A DNA stretch of 64,000 bases from JBHOQS01 sp042408875 (GCA_042408875.1 JBHOQS010000021.1:60858-124857); one strand, 5' to 3'; shown: positions 35,032 through 44,273, counted from the stretch's first letter. The notes: a model not told the origin generated them from the letters alone. Translations and numbers: made by a program.

Positions 35032-36060
35032 CTAGCCAGTGGCGAACAATGGCAGCCGCGTGGCGCAGCCACTCTGCACCGAGAGCATGCCCGCCTCCAG
35101 GATCTCCTGCACGTCACGGTTCATTTGCGGCGAACACGGGTCCTCGATCGGCGTGTCGCGCAAGATGGCGTTGACGAAGTATTCCGGCCCGTTGCGCCGG
35201 CCGGGCGGCAAGGGCGGCGCCTCGATGAGCTCACCGCCGGCTGCCGAATTCGCCGGAGTGAACAGGCGGAGCTGGCTGCCGCTGACGACCGTGATCGCGC
35301 CTTCGAGCCCGTTGATCACCGGCCCGTACGAGGGCTCCGGTACCGGACGCGTCCAGGTCGCCTGGAAGATGCACAGGGCATCGTCGTAGAGCGCCAGCAT
35401 CACGGCGTTGTCCTCTGCCTTCACCGGCTTGGCCAGCGTGCCGGCCAGCGCCGTGACCAGACGCGGCAGCTTGCGCAGGAACCAGGTGGAGACGTTGGCG
35501 CCGTAACAGCAGTAGTCGAGTAGTACGCCGCCTCCGTCTTCAGGGCGGTACCACCACGTGTTCAGGTCGCGCACCGGCCCGGCGTGGCCACCGCGATAGG
35601 TAATCTGGAAAATGCGGCCGATCCGTCCCTCGTCACAGAGGGTGCGCGCGTGGCGCAGCGCCGCGCTCCAGGCTGAAGGAAAGTTGCACATCAGCTTCAC
35701 GCCGGCGCGCTCGCACGCTCGGATCATGCGATCGACCTCGATCAGCCGCGCGGCAAAGGGCTTCTCCACCATGCAGTGAATGCCGCGCGCCGCGCACTCC
35801 ATTACGAAGTCGTCGTGCATGGCGTTAGTAGAACAGATCATCACCGCCTGCGGCTTCTGCTGGTCGAGCAGCTGGCGGTGGTCGGCGAAGATGAGGTCGT
35901 CGCTCAGGCCAAGCTGGGTCTTCGCCCGCTGGCGGTTAGCCTCGTCTGGGTCGGCGAACCCCACGAACTCTGCCTGCTCACATTGCAGCGCCTGCCGCAT
36001 CAGGTCAAAGACATGCATGTGCTTCGCCTCGATGGCCGCGATGCGTATCTTATCCGGCAT
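35032..36060 (-). CDS. Gfo/Idh/MocA-family oxidoreductase
   Basis: A 342-aa protein. The N-terminal Rossmann domain carries the typical VMICSTNAMHDDF and the catalytic EKP motif (HCMVEKPFAARL). The C-terminal alpha/beta domain has GGVLLDYCCYGANVSTWF. Such enzymes oxidise or reduce sugars, inositols or their derivatives with NAD(P). A perfect-looking ribosome-binding site AAAGGAGG precedes the ATG. It is divergent from the GDPD gene, and no sugar transporter permease is near. Confidence 0.88.
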   Translation of the reverse strand: MPDKIRIAAIEAKHMHVFDLMRQALQCEQAEFVGFADPDEANRQRAKTQLGLSDDLIFADHRQLLDQQKPQAVMICSTNAMHDDFVMECAARGIHCMVEKPFAARLIEVDRMIRACERAGVKLMCNFPSAWSAALRHARTLCDEGRIGRIFQITYRGGHAGPVRDLNTWWYRPEDGGGVLLDYCCYGANVSTWFLRKLPRLVTALAGTLAKPVKAEDNAVMLALYDDALCIFQATWTRPVPEPSYGPVINGLEGAITVVSGSQLRLFTPANSAAGGELIEAPPLPPGRRNGPEYFVNAILRDTPIEDPCSPQMNRDVQEILEAGMLSVQSGCATRLPLFATG

Positions 36061-36292
36061 CGATACCTCCTTTCGCGCAGGTCACGCATCCAGGGAACGC
36101 GGCGCCATCGCCGGGCGCCATGACCCCCAGGCGCCGCCCATTATAGCGCGCTGGTGCTCCGCGCACGCTGTTTTTCGCTCGCGCGGTAGTTCTCAGGTAT
36201 GCTGTATCTGTGTGCGGCAGGAACGTGCCACAGTCGCGGCATCGTCGCCGCGGCGGTGGGGTGTGTACGACTGCCTGTCCAGAGACATACAG

Positions 36293-36335
36293 ATAATAGT
36301 GATAAGAGTTAATAGATAATTAGAATTAAGGGACT
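36293..36335. repeat. AT-rich degenerate repeat leader of the GDPD gene
   Basis: AGATAATAGTGATAAGAGTTAATAG-type sequence with loosely repeated GATAA/TTAATAG units ends shortly before the ATG at 36340. The copies are degenerate and the unit is not well defined. Confidence 0.5.
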
Positions 36336-36339
36336 CTGC

Positions 36340-37275
36340 ATGACCACGCAGCTTTCAATCCGCCGCATCGGGCCTGTCACACTGGAGGTCAACGGCCGTC
36401 CTGTAGAACTGAAGGTGCACATGGCCAGGTTCACACCGCGCTTCCCGCACAACTCTCTCGAGGCGGTGGAGGAGGCGCTGCGTGGTGGGGCCGGGGTCGT
36501 GGAGGTGGACATCCTCGCCCTTGCCGACGGCGCGTTTCTGGTAACGCACGAAACATGCCTGGGGCGGGCGATCGCTGGCGACCCTGACGTTCGGGTCTCG
36601 CAGCTCACCAGCGACGAGGCACGGCGGCTGTGCTATCGCGATGCGCCGGGCCGGCCGCCCCTGCTCGATGAGCTGGTGGAGCTCGTGCGGGCTATCGGTG
36701 GCCCAGCTCGCCTGCATCTCGATCTCAAAGACTGGCATGCCCTGAGCCCAGCGGCAGTGAGCTACCTGGCGGACCAGGTCTCCCGCCTGAACGGCCGCGC
36801 CGTGGTGGGTAGCGCAGCCGACTGGAACCTGCTGGGCATTGCCGCCGCGAGGCCGCAGGTACCACTCGGCTATGACCCGATGCTGCGTCTGGACTGGCGC
36901 GACAAGGTGCGGACCGACTCCGTGCCGTCGTACCTAGGCCGGCACGGCTATCTAGACGACGATCCGCTAGCCCGCGTAGAGGGCTTGAGCGCCGCCGAAT
37001 ACCTGCGGCTCCGCTTTGCGATGCTCTCTTCCCTAGTGCCCCAAGCACGCGAGTTTTACATTCGGTGGCAGGTACTGCTGCGCGCTGCCGATCAGGGCTT
37101 TGACCTGGTGAGTTTTCTGCACGCTCGCAACCTGCGCGTTGACGCCTGGACCCTGGACCAGCCGGATGAAGCGACACTCGCCATCGCGCGCCGCCTGCTT
37201 GCCCTCGGCGTCGATCAGCTCACCACGAATGCGCCGCGTGCCTTTGCTGAAGCGCTGGAGCGAGCGGAGAGGTAA
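36340..37275 (+). CDS. Glycerophosphodiester phosphodiesterase-like protein
   Basis: A 311-aa TIM barrel. The GDPD pattern is seen as VHMARFTPRFPHNSLEAVEEAL (normally H-R-G...PENT), GVVEVDILALADGAFLVTHE (metal-binding Glu and Asp plus catalytic His), LHLDLKD and the C-terminal VDAWTLD. It would hydrolyse glycerophosphodiesters to glycerol-3-phosphate. The HRG motif is altered to HMAR, so the substrate may differ. About 27 residues precede the barrel. No signal peptide. Confidence 0.8.
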   Translation: MTTQLSIRRIGPVTLEVNGRPVELKVHMARFTPRFPHNSLEAVEEALRGGAGVVEVDILALADGAFLVTHETCLGRAIAGDPDVRVSQLTSDEARRLCYRDAPGRPPLLDELVELVRAIGGPARLHLDLKDWHALSPAAVSYLADQVSRLNGRAVVGSAADWNLLGIAAARPQVPLGYDPMLRLDWRDKVRTDSVPSYLGRHGYLDDDPLARVEGLSAAEYLRLRFAMLSSLVPQAREFYIRWQVLLRAADQGFDLVSFLHARNLRVDAWTLDQPDEATLAIARRLLALGVDQLTTNAPRAFAEALERAER

Positions 37276-37387
37276 TACCTAGCCCCACGAGCTCACCGTC
37301 GTTTGGCACAGTCGCTGCTGGAAGGGATGGTGAGGAGGTGTGGCCGTCTCTACGCAGTACGTAGGATACATTATGTCTCTTCTTCTG

Positions 37388-38299
37388 CTAGTCCCCTACT
37401 GCTTCGCGGACGCGACCGCCTGAACGGGCCAAGCGCCGCTCGGCTTCGGCACGCTCCACGCCGGCAAGCAGCATGACGATGGCTACCTTGCACTCCCCAC
37501 CTGCTCGGGCCAGCGCCGCCTCAGCCGTTGCTCGGTCAACGCCAGTCGCTGCCATGACAATACGCACCGCGCGGTCGCGCAGCTTGGCGTTCGTGGCACG
37601 CACGTCCACCATAAGATTGCCGTAGACCTTCCCGAGCTGCACCATGGTGGCCGTGCTCAGCATGTTCAGCACGAGCTTCTGGGCTGTGCCGGCCTTCAAG
37701 CGTGTCGAGCCAGCGAGAATCTCCGGGCCGACCAGCGGGGCGATCAGCACATCAACATACGGCTCCAGGGGCGAAGGCACGCTGCACACCACGCCGACGG
37801 TGAAGGCGCCGCGCTCGCGCGCTGCCCGAACAGCGCCCAACACATAGGGCGTGCGCCCACTGGCCGTGAGCCCAACCACCGCATCCAGCGCACCAACCGC
37901 GGCAGCGCGCACATCGGCCGCGCCGGCCTCCGCGTTGTCCTCGGCTCCCTCGATCGGCCGCGTCAGCGCGGCGGGCCCGCCGGCGATGAAGCCGCGCACC
38001 TGCTCGGGCGGCGCGTTGAAAGTTGGCAGGCATTCCGCCGCATCGAGGATGCCCAGCCGGCCGCTGGTGCCGGCGCCGAAGTAGAGCAGCCGGCCGCCGC
38101 GGCGCAGCCGCTCAGCGATCCCTTCCACCGCCTGCGCAATCTGCGGCAGCACGCGTCCCACTGCCTCCGGCACCCGGCGGTCCTCATCGTTCATCACCTG
38201 CAAGAGCTCCAGGACAGATAGCCGATCGAGCTCCTCGGTGCGCGGGTTGCGCTGCTCGGTCAGCAGAAGATCAAAGCGCTCTGGTTCTTCCTGGCCCAT
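37388..38299 (-). CDS. murQ: N-acetylmuramic acid 6-phosphate etherase
   Basis: A 303-aa SIS-domain enzyme. MurQ motifs: TEQRNPRTEELD, GRLLYFGAGTSGRLGILDAAECLPTF (split), EGAEDNAEAG, GLTASGRTPYVLGA and STRLKAGTAQKLVLNMLSTATM. It cleaves the lactyl ether of MurNAc-6-phosphate to give GlcNAc-6-phosphate during cell-wall recycling. The sugar kinase gene lies 26 bases upstream in the same direction, so a MurNAc/GlcNAc salvage unit is likely. Confidence 0.96.
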   Translation of the reverse strand: MGQEEPERFDLLLTEQRNPRTEELDRLSVLELLQVMNDEDRRVPEAVGRVLPQIAQAVEGIAERLRRGGRLLYFGAGTSGRLGILDAAECLPTFNAPPEQVRGFIAGGPAALTRPIEGAEDNAEAGAADVRAAAVGALDAVVGLTASGRTPYVLGAVRAARERGAFTVGVVCSVPSPLEPYVDVLIAPLVGPEILAGSTRLKAGTAQKLVLNMLSTATMVQLGKVYGNLMVDVRATNAKLRDRAVRIVMAATGVDRATAEAALARAGGECKVAIVMLLAGVERAEAERRLARSGGRVREAVGD

Positions 38300-38325
38300 G
38301 GGCCCATGACCTTGCTCACCACAGA

Positions 38326-39288
38326 TTACCTGTCCAGACGCGCCCAGCCGGCCTCCTCCAGGGCCAGCAGCGCGGCACCGTAGGCGGCATCATACTGCGG
38401 CTCCACCGGCCGTGCTGCCGGAGCCTGCTGTGCCAGCGCCCGCGCGAAGGCGTCGCGCAGGAGCGCGTGATGGCGGAACAGGCCGCCGTGCATGACCACC
38501 AGCGTCGGCGTGTGTTCCAGACCGAGGCTGTGCAGCACGGTTACAGCGGCCAGCGCCAGCTCGGCCGCCGCCGACGAGACAAGCTCTTGCGCGACCGCAT
38601 CTCCTGCCTCAGCGGCGCGGAACACTACCGGCGCCAGGGCGGCTACCTGGCCGCGCAACTCCGGACCAGGGGTGAAACGGCGCACCAGTTCCTCCATACG
38701 GGCGCAGCCCAGCTCGGCGAGGAGCAGAGGGAGAAGGGCAGTGACCGGCCCGCGGCCATCGGCCGACCGCGCCGCAGCCTGGAGGGCGCGCCGCCCCAGG
38801 TCGAAGGCGCTGCCCTCATCGCCGGCCAGCCAGCCCCAGCCACCGGCGCGCTGTTCGCGGCCGTCAGCGGCGCGGCCGTAGGCAATCGACCCTGTACCGG
38901 CGATGACAACGGCACCAACCGGCCGCCCGCAGCCTCCCACCAGCGCGGCGAGGGCGTCGTGGGTCAGCCGGGCGCGCGCGACAAGGGCGGTCCATTCAGG
39001 CAGCGGCACCGCTGTCTGGCGCAGCATCTGTCGCACACGCTCCGCGTCAGCCGGACCGGCAATCCCAGCCAGGCAGAACGCCGCGCCTCGTAGATGGACA
39101 CCCTCCGGCGCCGCCTGGAGCGCCTGCCTCACCGCCTCAGCCACGGCCGCAGCTGCCGCTGGCGCACCGGCCACGACATAGTTCGACGGCCCGGCCTGCC
39201 CGCGCCCCAGCTCCGCGCCGTCTGGGGCTACCAGCACTGCCGTGGTCCCGGTGCCACCACCATCTACACCCAAAACGCACTCCAGCAC
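38326..39288 (-). CDS. BadF/BadG-type ATPase, N-acetylglucosamine/muramic acid kinase-like
   Basis: A sugar kinase of the ASKHA fold, about 320 aa. The phosphate-1 loop is LGVDGGGTGTTAVLV; other marks are LAGIAGPADAERV, VIAGTGSIAYGRA and GWGWLAGDEGSAFDLG, as in N-acetylglucosamine kinase and MurK. It would phosphorylate GlcNAc or MurNAc; the neighbour murQ favours the latter. The start is uncertain: GTG 39288 is used; a TTG eight codons earlier extends the frame. Confidence 0.88.
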   Translation of the reverse strand: MLECVLGVDGGGTGTTAVLVAPDGAELGRGQAGPSNYVVAGAPAAAAAVAEAVRQALQAAPEGVHLRGAAFCLAGIAGPADAERVRQMLRQTAVPLPEWTALVARARLTHDALAALVGGCGRPVGAVVIAGTGSIAYGRAADGREQRAGGWGWLAGDEGSAFDLGRRALQAAARSADGRGPVTALLPLLLAELGCARMEELVRRFTPGPELRGQVAALAPVVFRAAEAGDAVAQELVSSAAAELALAAVTVLHSLGLEHTPTLVVMHGGLFRHHALLRDAFARALAQQAPAARPVEPQYDAAYGAALLALEEAGWARLDR

Positions 39289-39362
39289 TGTGCCTAAGAG
39301 ATCCAACCCCAAGAAAATTTATGTCATGTCTTATGTCGCGCACCGGGGTACGCCAAGCCGGC

Positions 39363-40355
39363 TTACGGTGCCGGCTCGTGTGACGCGTCCGGCACAGCCA
39401 GCAGTCCGAGCCTGCGGGCCAGCGCCAGCGTGCGCTCAGCCATCTCCACGACCGGATAGTCCACCAGTGTGCCATCCAAGCTGATGCTGCCCTCGCCGCG
39501 CCCCTCCGCCTCGGCGAAGGCAGCCGTGACGCGCTGGGCCCAGGCGATCTCTAGCGGGGAGGGCGAGAAAACAGCATTAATGACCGCGACCTGGCGCGGG
39601 TGCACGGCCATCTTCCCACCGAAGCCCAGGCGGCGGGCTAGCCGGGCCTCCTGTTCCAGCCCGGCGGTATCGTCGAGGAGCGGGTAGACGGTATCGAGTG
39701 GGGACGCGCACCCGGCCACGCGGGAGGCCAGTGCCAGGCGCGAGCGAGCGTACAGCAAGGCCTCGCCGGTGCCCGCCTCCACCATCCCGAGATCACGCGC
39801 CAGGTCGAGCGCGCCGAATCCGGCGCGGCGCACCCGCGGGGAGGCCTGCAGGATCGCCAGGCAGTCCCATACGCCGCGGGCAGTTTCAATGAGCGGGATG
39901 ATCTCCAGGCTACCGGCAGGCAGGCCGCAGCGCTGCTCGGCCTCTGCCAGCGTGCGATCCGCCGCGCACACGTCTTCAGCCGCTTCCGCCTTGGGCAGCA
40001 CGATGCCACATAGCCCTGGCGTCACCACCGCGGCGATATCCTCGAGCCCGATAGCAAGCGTGTACGGGGCACGCGCTATGACCGGGTTCACACGCACGTA
40101 GACCGTCTGTCCGGCCCAGCGTTGGATGCCTGCGACAGCAGCGGCACGAGCCGGTGCTTTCTCGGCAGGCGGGACGCTGTCCTCCAGATCCAGGATGATG
40201 GCGTCGGCCCCCCAGGCGCCGGCCTTCTCCACAAAGCGCGGCCGGTTGGCCGGTGTGAAGAGCAGGCTGCGCAAGGGCCGTATCTCTCCTGTTGGCTCTG
40301 GCGTCGGTTCTGGCAGAGGTTCTGGTATAGGCTCTGGCATCGTGCGACGTTCCAC
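39363..40355 (-). CDS. HpcH/HpaI aldolase / citrate-lyase beta-like protein (CitE-like)
   Basis: A 330-aa TIM-barrel lyase. Family marks: RSLLFTPANRPRFVEKA, DAIILDLEDSVPPAEK, VYVRVNP, LEIIPLIETARGVWD, FGALDLARDLG and GKMAVHPRQVAVIN. Relatives include CitE, malyl-CoA and citramalyl-CoA lyases; no citD/citF are near, so a CoA-thioester lyase is more likely. The N-terminus is a run of Pro-Glu-Pro repeats (about residues 7-22) made by a 12-base DNA repeat. Start GTG 40355 or ATG 40340. Confidence 0.88.
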   Translation of the reverse strand: MERRTMPEPIPEPLPEPTPEPTGEIRPLRSLLFTPANRPRFVEKAGAWGADAIILDLEDSVPPAEKAPARAAAVAGIQRWAGQTVYVRVNPVIARAPYTLAIGLEDIAAVVTPGLCGIVLPKAEAAEDVCAADRTLAEAEQRCGLPAGSLEIIPLIETARGVWDCLAILQASPRVRRAGFGALDLARDLGMVEAGTGEALLYARSRLALASRVAGCASPLDTVYPLLDDTAGLEQEARLARRLGFGGKMAVHPRQVAVINAVFSPSPLEIAWAQRVTAAFAEAEGRGEGSISLDGTLVDYPVVEMAERTLALARRLGLLAVPDASHEPAP

Positions 40356-40584
40356 ACTCCCTTTCGCCCCTGGTGGGCTCGTCCGCCCGGTTCCTCGGCA
40401 GGCCCCCTCACCTGCATGGGCAGTCTAGGGGAGCGAGGCTGTCTGGGTCAAGCCGCGTGCAGCCGTCGAATTGACGGCCTGCCGGCTTCCGGCTATCCTC
40501 GCTGCGAGGGACGGAAACTCCGCATAGTGCGATGGTACGATAGTACGGTTGACATGAAGGCACGCTGCCATGGAGGTGCACACG

Positions 40585-41946
40585 ATGTCGCCGCGTTCGT
40601 GGTCTAGGTGGAGCCGCCGCGAGCTGGTCCAGCAGGCCGCACTAGCAGGTGCGCTCACCGGGCTGGCGAGCGCCTGCCGGCCTGGCAGGCAGCCGGCGCA
40701 GGCGCCCGGCCAGGTCCAGCGTCCGGTGAAGATGATCTACTGGTCGCACCACAGCGCCACCGGCCCGCGCGCCAAGCTGGAAGAGGATCTGCTCGCTCGG
40801 TTCATGCGGGATAATCCGCTGATCACTGTCGAATACCAGCAGCCGCCCACCCAGGGCACCACGTACGAAGACAAGCTGCTCTCCACACTGGTGGCGGGCG
40901 CCGGGCCCGAGCTCTTTAATCTCTTCGATGGGCGCGCGCCGGCATTTATTGACAAGGGCTACTGCGCAGAGATCGACTACAGCGCCACTAGTTTCGGCTC
41001 GCCCAGGCAGCTCCAGGAGCTCTACCTTGTGCCAACTGCGCTCGATGGGCACAAATGGAAGGGGAAGTACTACGGTGTACCGAGCGAGCTCAGTAACTAC
41101 TGCCTGCACATCAATCCGACCATGTTTAGGAACGCCGGGCTGGACGCTGAGCGTGACTGGCCCAAGACCTGGGAGAGCATGCTTGATGTAGCCCGTATTC
41201 TGACGAAACGAGAGGGCGAGGAGTATGTACAGCGTGCCTTTGACTTCGACTACACTGCCGGTGGTGGACGTTTCTGGATCTATTTCGGCGGTATGGCGTA
41301 TCAGCTCGGTGGACCAATCATGAGCGAGGATGGCAAGCGCCCGATGGTGAACCATCCCGGGGCCGTCCAGGCGCTGGCGTACTGGCAGGACTGGGTACTG
41401 CGCTATCGCTACGGCAGCCCGAAAGCCGAGAACATCAGCCCGGCCTTCCAAAACGAGCGCGCAGCGATGATCATCCTGGGCTCGTGGTATGCGCCGGGCT
41501 GGCGCAATCAATATCCTGATCTCTTTGAGCGTTATACCGTCAAGCCATTCCCGCGCTTTCGTGACGCTAGGTATGACCATGGATCACATAACTATAGCTA
41601 TTGTTGGATGGTCAATAGTGCAGCTCCAGCCGATGTGCAGCGCGCCGCCTGGAAAGTTGCTGCGTTACTGAGCAACTTCCCAGCTGAATACTTAGAAACG
41701 ACCGGGCTGTTGCAGCCGAAGAAGGGCCTAGAGCAGAGCGCAGCGTTCAAGAACACCAAGTTCCTGGATGTGTTCCTGGACGACATGCGTAAAAGCACTG
41801 TGGAGCCGCGGGCGATTAGTTATGCGGAGATTACAGCCGCCCTCAAGCGCGGCCTGGAGCGGGCTTACGTGGCAGGCGAGCCGCCCAAGCAGGCGTTGGA
41901 TGCAACGCAACAGGAGATCGAGCAGATTATTGCATGGGAAGGATAA
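40585..41946 (+). CDS. Extracellular solute-binding lipoprotein 1 (ABC sugar type)
   Basis: A 453-aa family-1-type solute-binding protein. The signal has twin arginines (WSRRELVQ) and a lipobox LASAC, so it is probably exported by Tat and lipid-anchored. The mature protein shows PELFNLFDGRAPAFIDKGY, KYYGVPSE, WPKTWESMLDVAR and the C-terminal hinge pattern of sugar binders. No permease or ATPase gene is adjacent. ATG 40585 is preferred, as GGAGGTG sits six bases upstream; an ATG at 40570 is in frame. Confidence 0.88.
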   Translation: MSPRSWSRWSRRELVQQAALAGALTGLASACRPGRQPAQAPGQVQRPVKMIYWSHHSATGPRAKLEEDLLARFMRDNPLITVEYQQPPTQGTTYEDKLLSTLVAGAGPELFNLFDGRAPAFIDKGYCAEIDYSATSFGSPRQLQELYLVPTALDGHKWKGKYYGVPSELSNYCLHINPTMFRNAGLDAERDWPKTWESMLDVARILTKREGEEYVQRAFDFDYTAGGGRFWIYFGGMAYQLGGPIMSEDGKRPMVNHPGAVQALAYWQDWVLRYRYGSPKAENISPAFQNERAAMIILGSWYAPGWRNQYPDLFERYTVKPFPRFRDARYDHGSHNYSYCWMVNSAAPADVQRAAWKVAALLSNFPAEYLETTGLLQPKKGLEQSAAFKNTKFLDVFLDDMRKSTVEPRAISYAEITAALKRGLERAYVAGEPPKQALDATQQEIEQIIAWEG

Positions 41947-42000
41947 TAGCAGCTACACCAGCCAAGGATGGCCGACCTATGGTCAGGGATGACTGAGTTA

Positions 42001-42042
42001 ATCTAGTATAAATAAATAATATTATAATATTATTGAGGAGGT
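42001..42042. repeat. AT-rich palindromic leader of solute-binding gene 2
   Basis: AGTATAAATAAATAATATTATAATATTATT; the last 20 bases form the perfect palindrome AATAATATTATAATATTATT. It ends directly at the ribosome-binding site GAGGAGGTG. Confidence 0.7.
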
Positions 42043-42049
42043 GCTTTAG

Positions 42050-43432
42050 ATGCTCTCCCGCAAGCGTTTTCTTGTGTACACCGGACAGGTAAGCGTCGCC
42101 GGCGCCTTGACAGGGCTGGCCAGCGCATGCCGAATGACGGCGCCGCGGCCGTCATCTGGCGTGGACAGCCCGGTACCCCTAAAGGTAGAGCCGGCCACTA
42201 TTCGCTTCGGCGCAAGCGGCAGCGATACCGAGCGGCCGGTGTGGCAGGCCATCACCGATACGTTCAACCAGAAAGGCACCGGGATCACGGTCGAGTACGA
42301 GCCATGTGTCGCGGACTGCCTGGACAAGTACGCCACGCAGTACCTTGCCGGCACCGCTCCGGACGTCTTCCGCATCGACGACGAACCGCTGCCATTTTAT
42401 GCCGCCAAAGGCATGTACTACGAACTCGACCGGCTGGTGGCGCGCGATAGCAAAGAGCTGAACCTGGAGGACTTCTTTCCCCGTTCCATCGCTGCTTTTC
42501 GCTTCGACCAGGCAACGCAGCGCCATGGTATAGGGAAGCTCTATGCGCTGCCGTTTAACACCGGGGGCGACATGGTGTGGTTCAATCGCGGCATGTTCAT
42601 CAAGGCCGGCGTTGAGCCTCCACCTGTTGACGGGAACTGGACGCTTGATAACTTCCTGGCGAAGGCCAAGGCGATGACGACCTTTGAGGGCACGCAACTC
42701 AAGACGGTCGGCCTAAATAACGCGCCGCGGTTTCGGGTAAACCTCTCGTTCCTGTGGTCGTTCGGCGCACGGTTGCTCGATGACAAAGGCCGGTGGGAGG
42801 TCAACACGCCCGAGATGGTGCACGCCTATCAGTGGCTGGCCGACCTGCGCCACCGCCATAAGGTAATCCCCTGGGGGAATGATTTCGCCGGGATGGGCAA
42901 TATCTTCTTGCTAGGGCTTTCTGCCATGTGGATTGCCTTCCCTTTCATCCGTCCAGACATTCTGGCTCGCCCGGAGCTTGATTGGGATGTCACGCACTTT
43001 CCGAAGGCACCGAACGGGCAGCGGTATACGCGTGAGACCTCTGATGGGGTAGGCCTGCCCTCGAACACGAAGTACGTCGAGCAAGCATGGGTCTTTGTGA
43101 AGTACATCTGCAGTGTGGAAGGGCAAAAAGAGTTTGCCCGACTGGGGCGAGCAGTGCCCTCACGCCGCTCCGTGGCGAACAGTCCGGAGTACCTGCGCCC
43201 TGATACGCCCCAGCATGAGGAGAATATCGTCAAAGCGCTGGAATACAGCCGGCTCCAGCCGATCACTCCGAACTTCCAGCTTGCCGAGCGGGCGATCTCA
43301 CGTTACGAGGTGCCGCTCTATGACGACACGATCATGATGCCGCCGCAGAAGATGCTGCAGCAGTTGCAGGACGTGCTGCGGCAACTCGATGCTACCGGGC
43401 AGCTGCCGCCGGACTGGGAGCCCAAGCCATAG
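42050..43432 (+). CDS. Extracellular solute-binding lipoprotein 2 (ABC sugar type)
   Basis: A 460-aa protein. The signal begins LSRKRFLVYTGQ and ends with the lipobox LASAC, the same ending as in protein 1, so both share a signal lineage. The mature part has VWQAITDTFNQKGTGITVEYE, GTAPDVFRIDDEP, YALPFNTGGDMVWFNRGMF and a C-terminal helix region. It has a strong GAGGAGGTG ribosome-binding site. The gene is 103 bases downstream of gene 1 and ends in a 10-bp hairpin. No transport partners are near. Confidence 0.9.
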   Translation: MLSRKRFLVYTGQVSVAGALTGLASACRMTAPRPSSGVDSPVPLKVEPATIRFGASGSDTERPVWQAITDTFNQKGTGITVEYEPCVADCLDKYATQYLAGTAPDVFRIDDEPLPFYAAKGMYYELDRLVARDSKELNLEDFFPRSIAAFRFDQATQRHGIGKLYALPFNTGGDMVWFNRGMFIKAGVEPPPVDGNWTLDNFLAKAKAMTTFEGTQLKTVGLNNAPRFRVNLSFLWSFGARLLDDKGRWEVNTPEMVHAYQWLADLRHRHKVIPWGNDFAGMGNIFLLGLSAMWIAFPFIRPDILARPELDWDVTHFPKAPNGQRYTRETSDGVGLPSNTKYVEQAWVFVKYICSVEGQKEFARLGRAVPSRRSVANSPEYLRPDTPQHEENIVKALEYSRLQPITPNFQLAERAISRYEVPLYDDTIMMPPQKMLQQLQDVLRQLDATGQLPPDWEPKP

Positions 43433-43525
43433 TGCGCTGCTCGAGCCGCGACTGCGCCGCTCTGCGGTTGTCCTAGGCGTACCCCTTGGGGCGTCCGAGG
43501 CCGTCGTGTGCGGCGAGAGACGCGA

Positions 43526-43560
43526 CGAGCCCCGGCACACGAAGAATGCACCGGGGCTCG
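43526..43560 (+). terminator. Hairpin downstream of solute-binding gene 2
   Basis: A perfect 10-bp stem CGAGCCCCGG/CCGGGGCTCG (43526-43535, 43551-43560) with a 15-base loop. It is followed by CTCATTAATC and AT-rich sequence rather than a T run. It separates this gene from the convergent tatA. Confidence 0.65.
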
Positions 43561-43688
43561 CTCATTAATCAATAAAATTAATTAAAACTACCAGGAGTAT
43601 CTACCGTGCGCCTGCGGGATGGCGCTGGACCGGCAGAGTTCGGATCTCTACTCAAAACTGCAGTGGCCGGGGAGTCGAGCCGCTGGGA

Positions 43689-43904
43689 TTACGCCTTCTT
43701 CTCGGTGGTCGTGGATGCCGTGGCCGCGGGCGCAGCGGTCTCCGTCTTCACCGCCGGCTCCTCGTCCAGGCCCTGCTGGGCCTTCTTGAACTCGCGGATG
43801 CTCTTGCCGAGCGCGCCGCCAAGCTCAGCGACCCGGCTAGCGCCAAACACCAATAGCAGGATCACTAGAATAATCAGCAGCTCAGGTGCCTGAAGGTTGA
43901 ACAA
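43689..43904 (-). CDS. tatA: Twin-arginine translocase subunit TatA
   Basis: A 71-aa protein with the TatA layout: short periplasmic start, a hydrophobic helix (ELLIILVILLLVFGAS), the hinge after FG, an amphipathic helix (ELGGALGKSIREFKKAQ) and a charged, Ala/Thr-rich tail. It is thought to form the variable-size channel of the Tat pathway. No tatC is in the window. It sits among five genes encoding proteins with twin-arginine signals, which supports a functional connection. Confidence 0.95.
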   Translation of the reverse strand: MFNLQAPELLIILVILLLVFGASRVAELGGALGKSIREFKKAQQGLDEEPAVKTETAAPAATASTTTEKKA

Positions 43905-44273
43905 CTGTTGCCTCCTCTAGGTTCCCACCCCGGCCAGCACGAACGCCTGACCCTATCTTGGTAAGAGTCTACCCCAGGCCCCTACAAAGGTCAAGGAACA
44001 TGGCCGTCCACCGCCCGGCCAGTACCCTGGCGAGCTCTCACACCGGCACAGCACGAGCCAGCAGCGCAGTAGCGCGCCCGACACGCTCTTGCTACATTAT
44101 CCGGAGGATAGAAGCGCGCAGTCCCGGGTACAGCAGCGCGCATACTACACTATGTTACAACTAGACACAACTAGTAGACACAACTAGTAGACACAACTAG
44201 TAGGCACAACTAGTTAAAAGACAAAACTAGACGGGCCCGCGGCACACCGGTACTACCAGGGGGATCGGCGCCT
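43905..44273. other. Divergent intergenic region between tatA and the AraC-type gene
   Basis: About 370 bases without a supported gene. It must contain the tatA promoter and that of the regulator. From 44155 on it is occupied by the ACACAACTAGTAG repeat array. No other structure was recognised. Confidence 0.5.
44155..44216. repeat. 13-bp tandem repeat, unit ACACAACTAGTAG
   Basis: Three exact copies (44165-44177, 44178-44190, 44191-44203) are flanked by a partial copy on the left (44155-44164) and a variant GCACAACTAGTTA on the right (44204-44216). Each unit contains the palindromic ACTAGT core. It is about 60 bases before the regulator start. Confidence 0.9.

Noticed and set aside
44155..44216. 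Possible CRISPR array
   Set aside because: The repeat units are 13 bases and directly joined, without unique spacers; no cas1/cas2 genes are near. None of the repeat blocks in the window has spacer structure.
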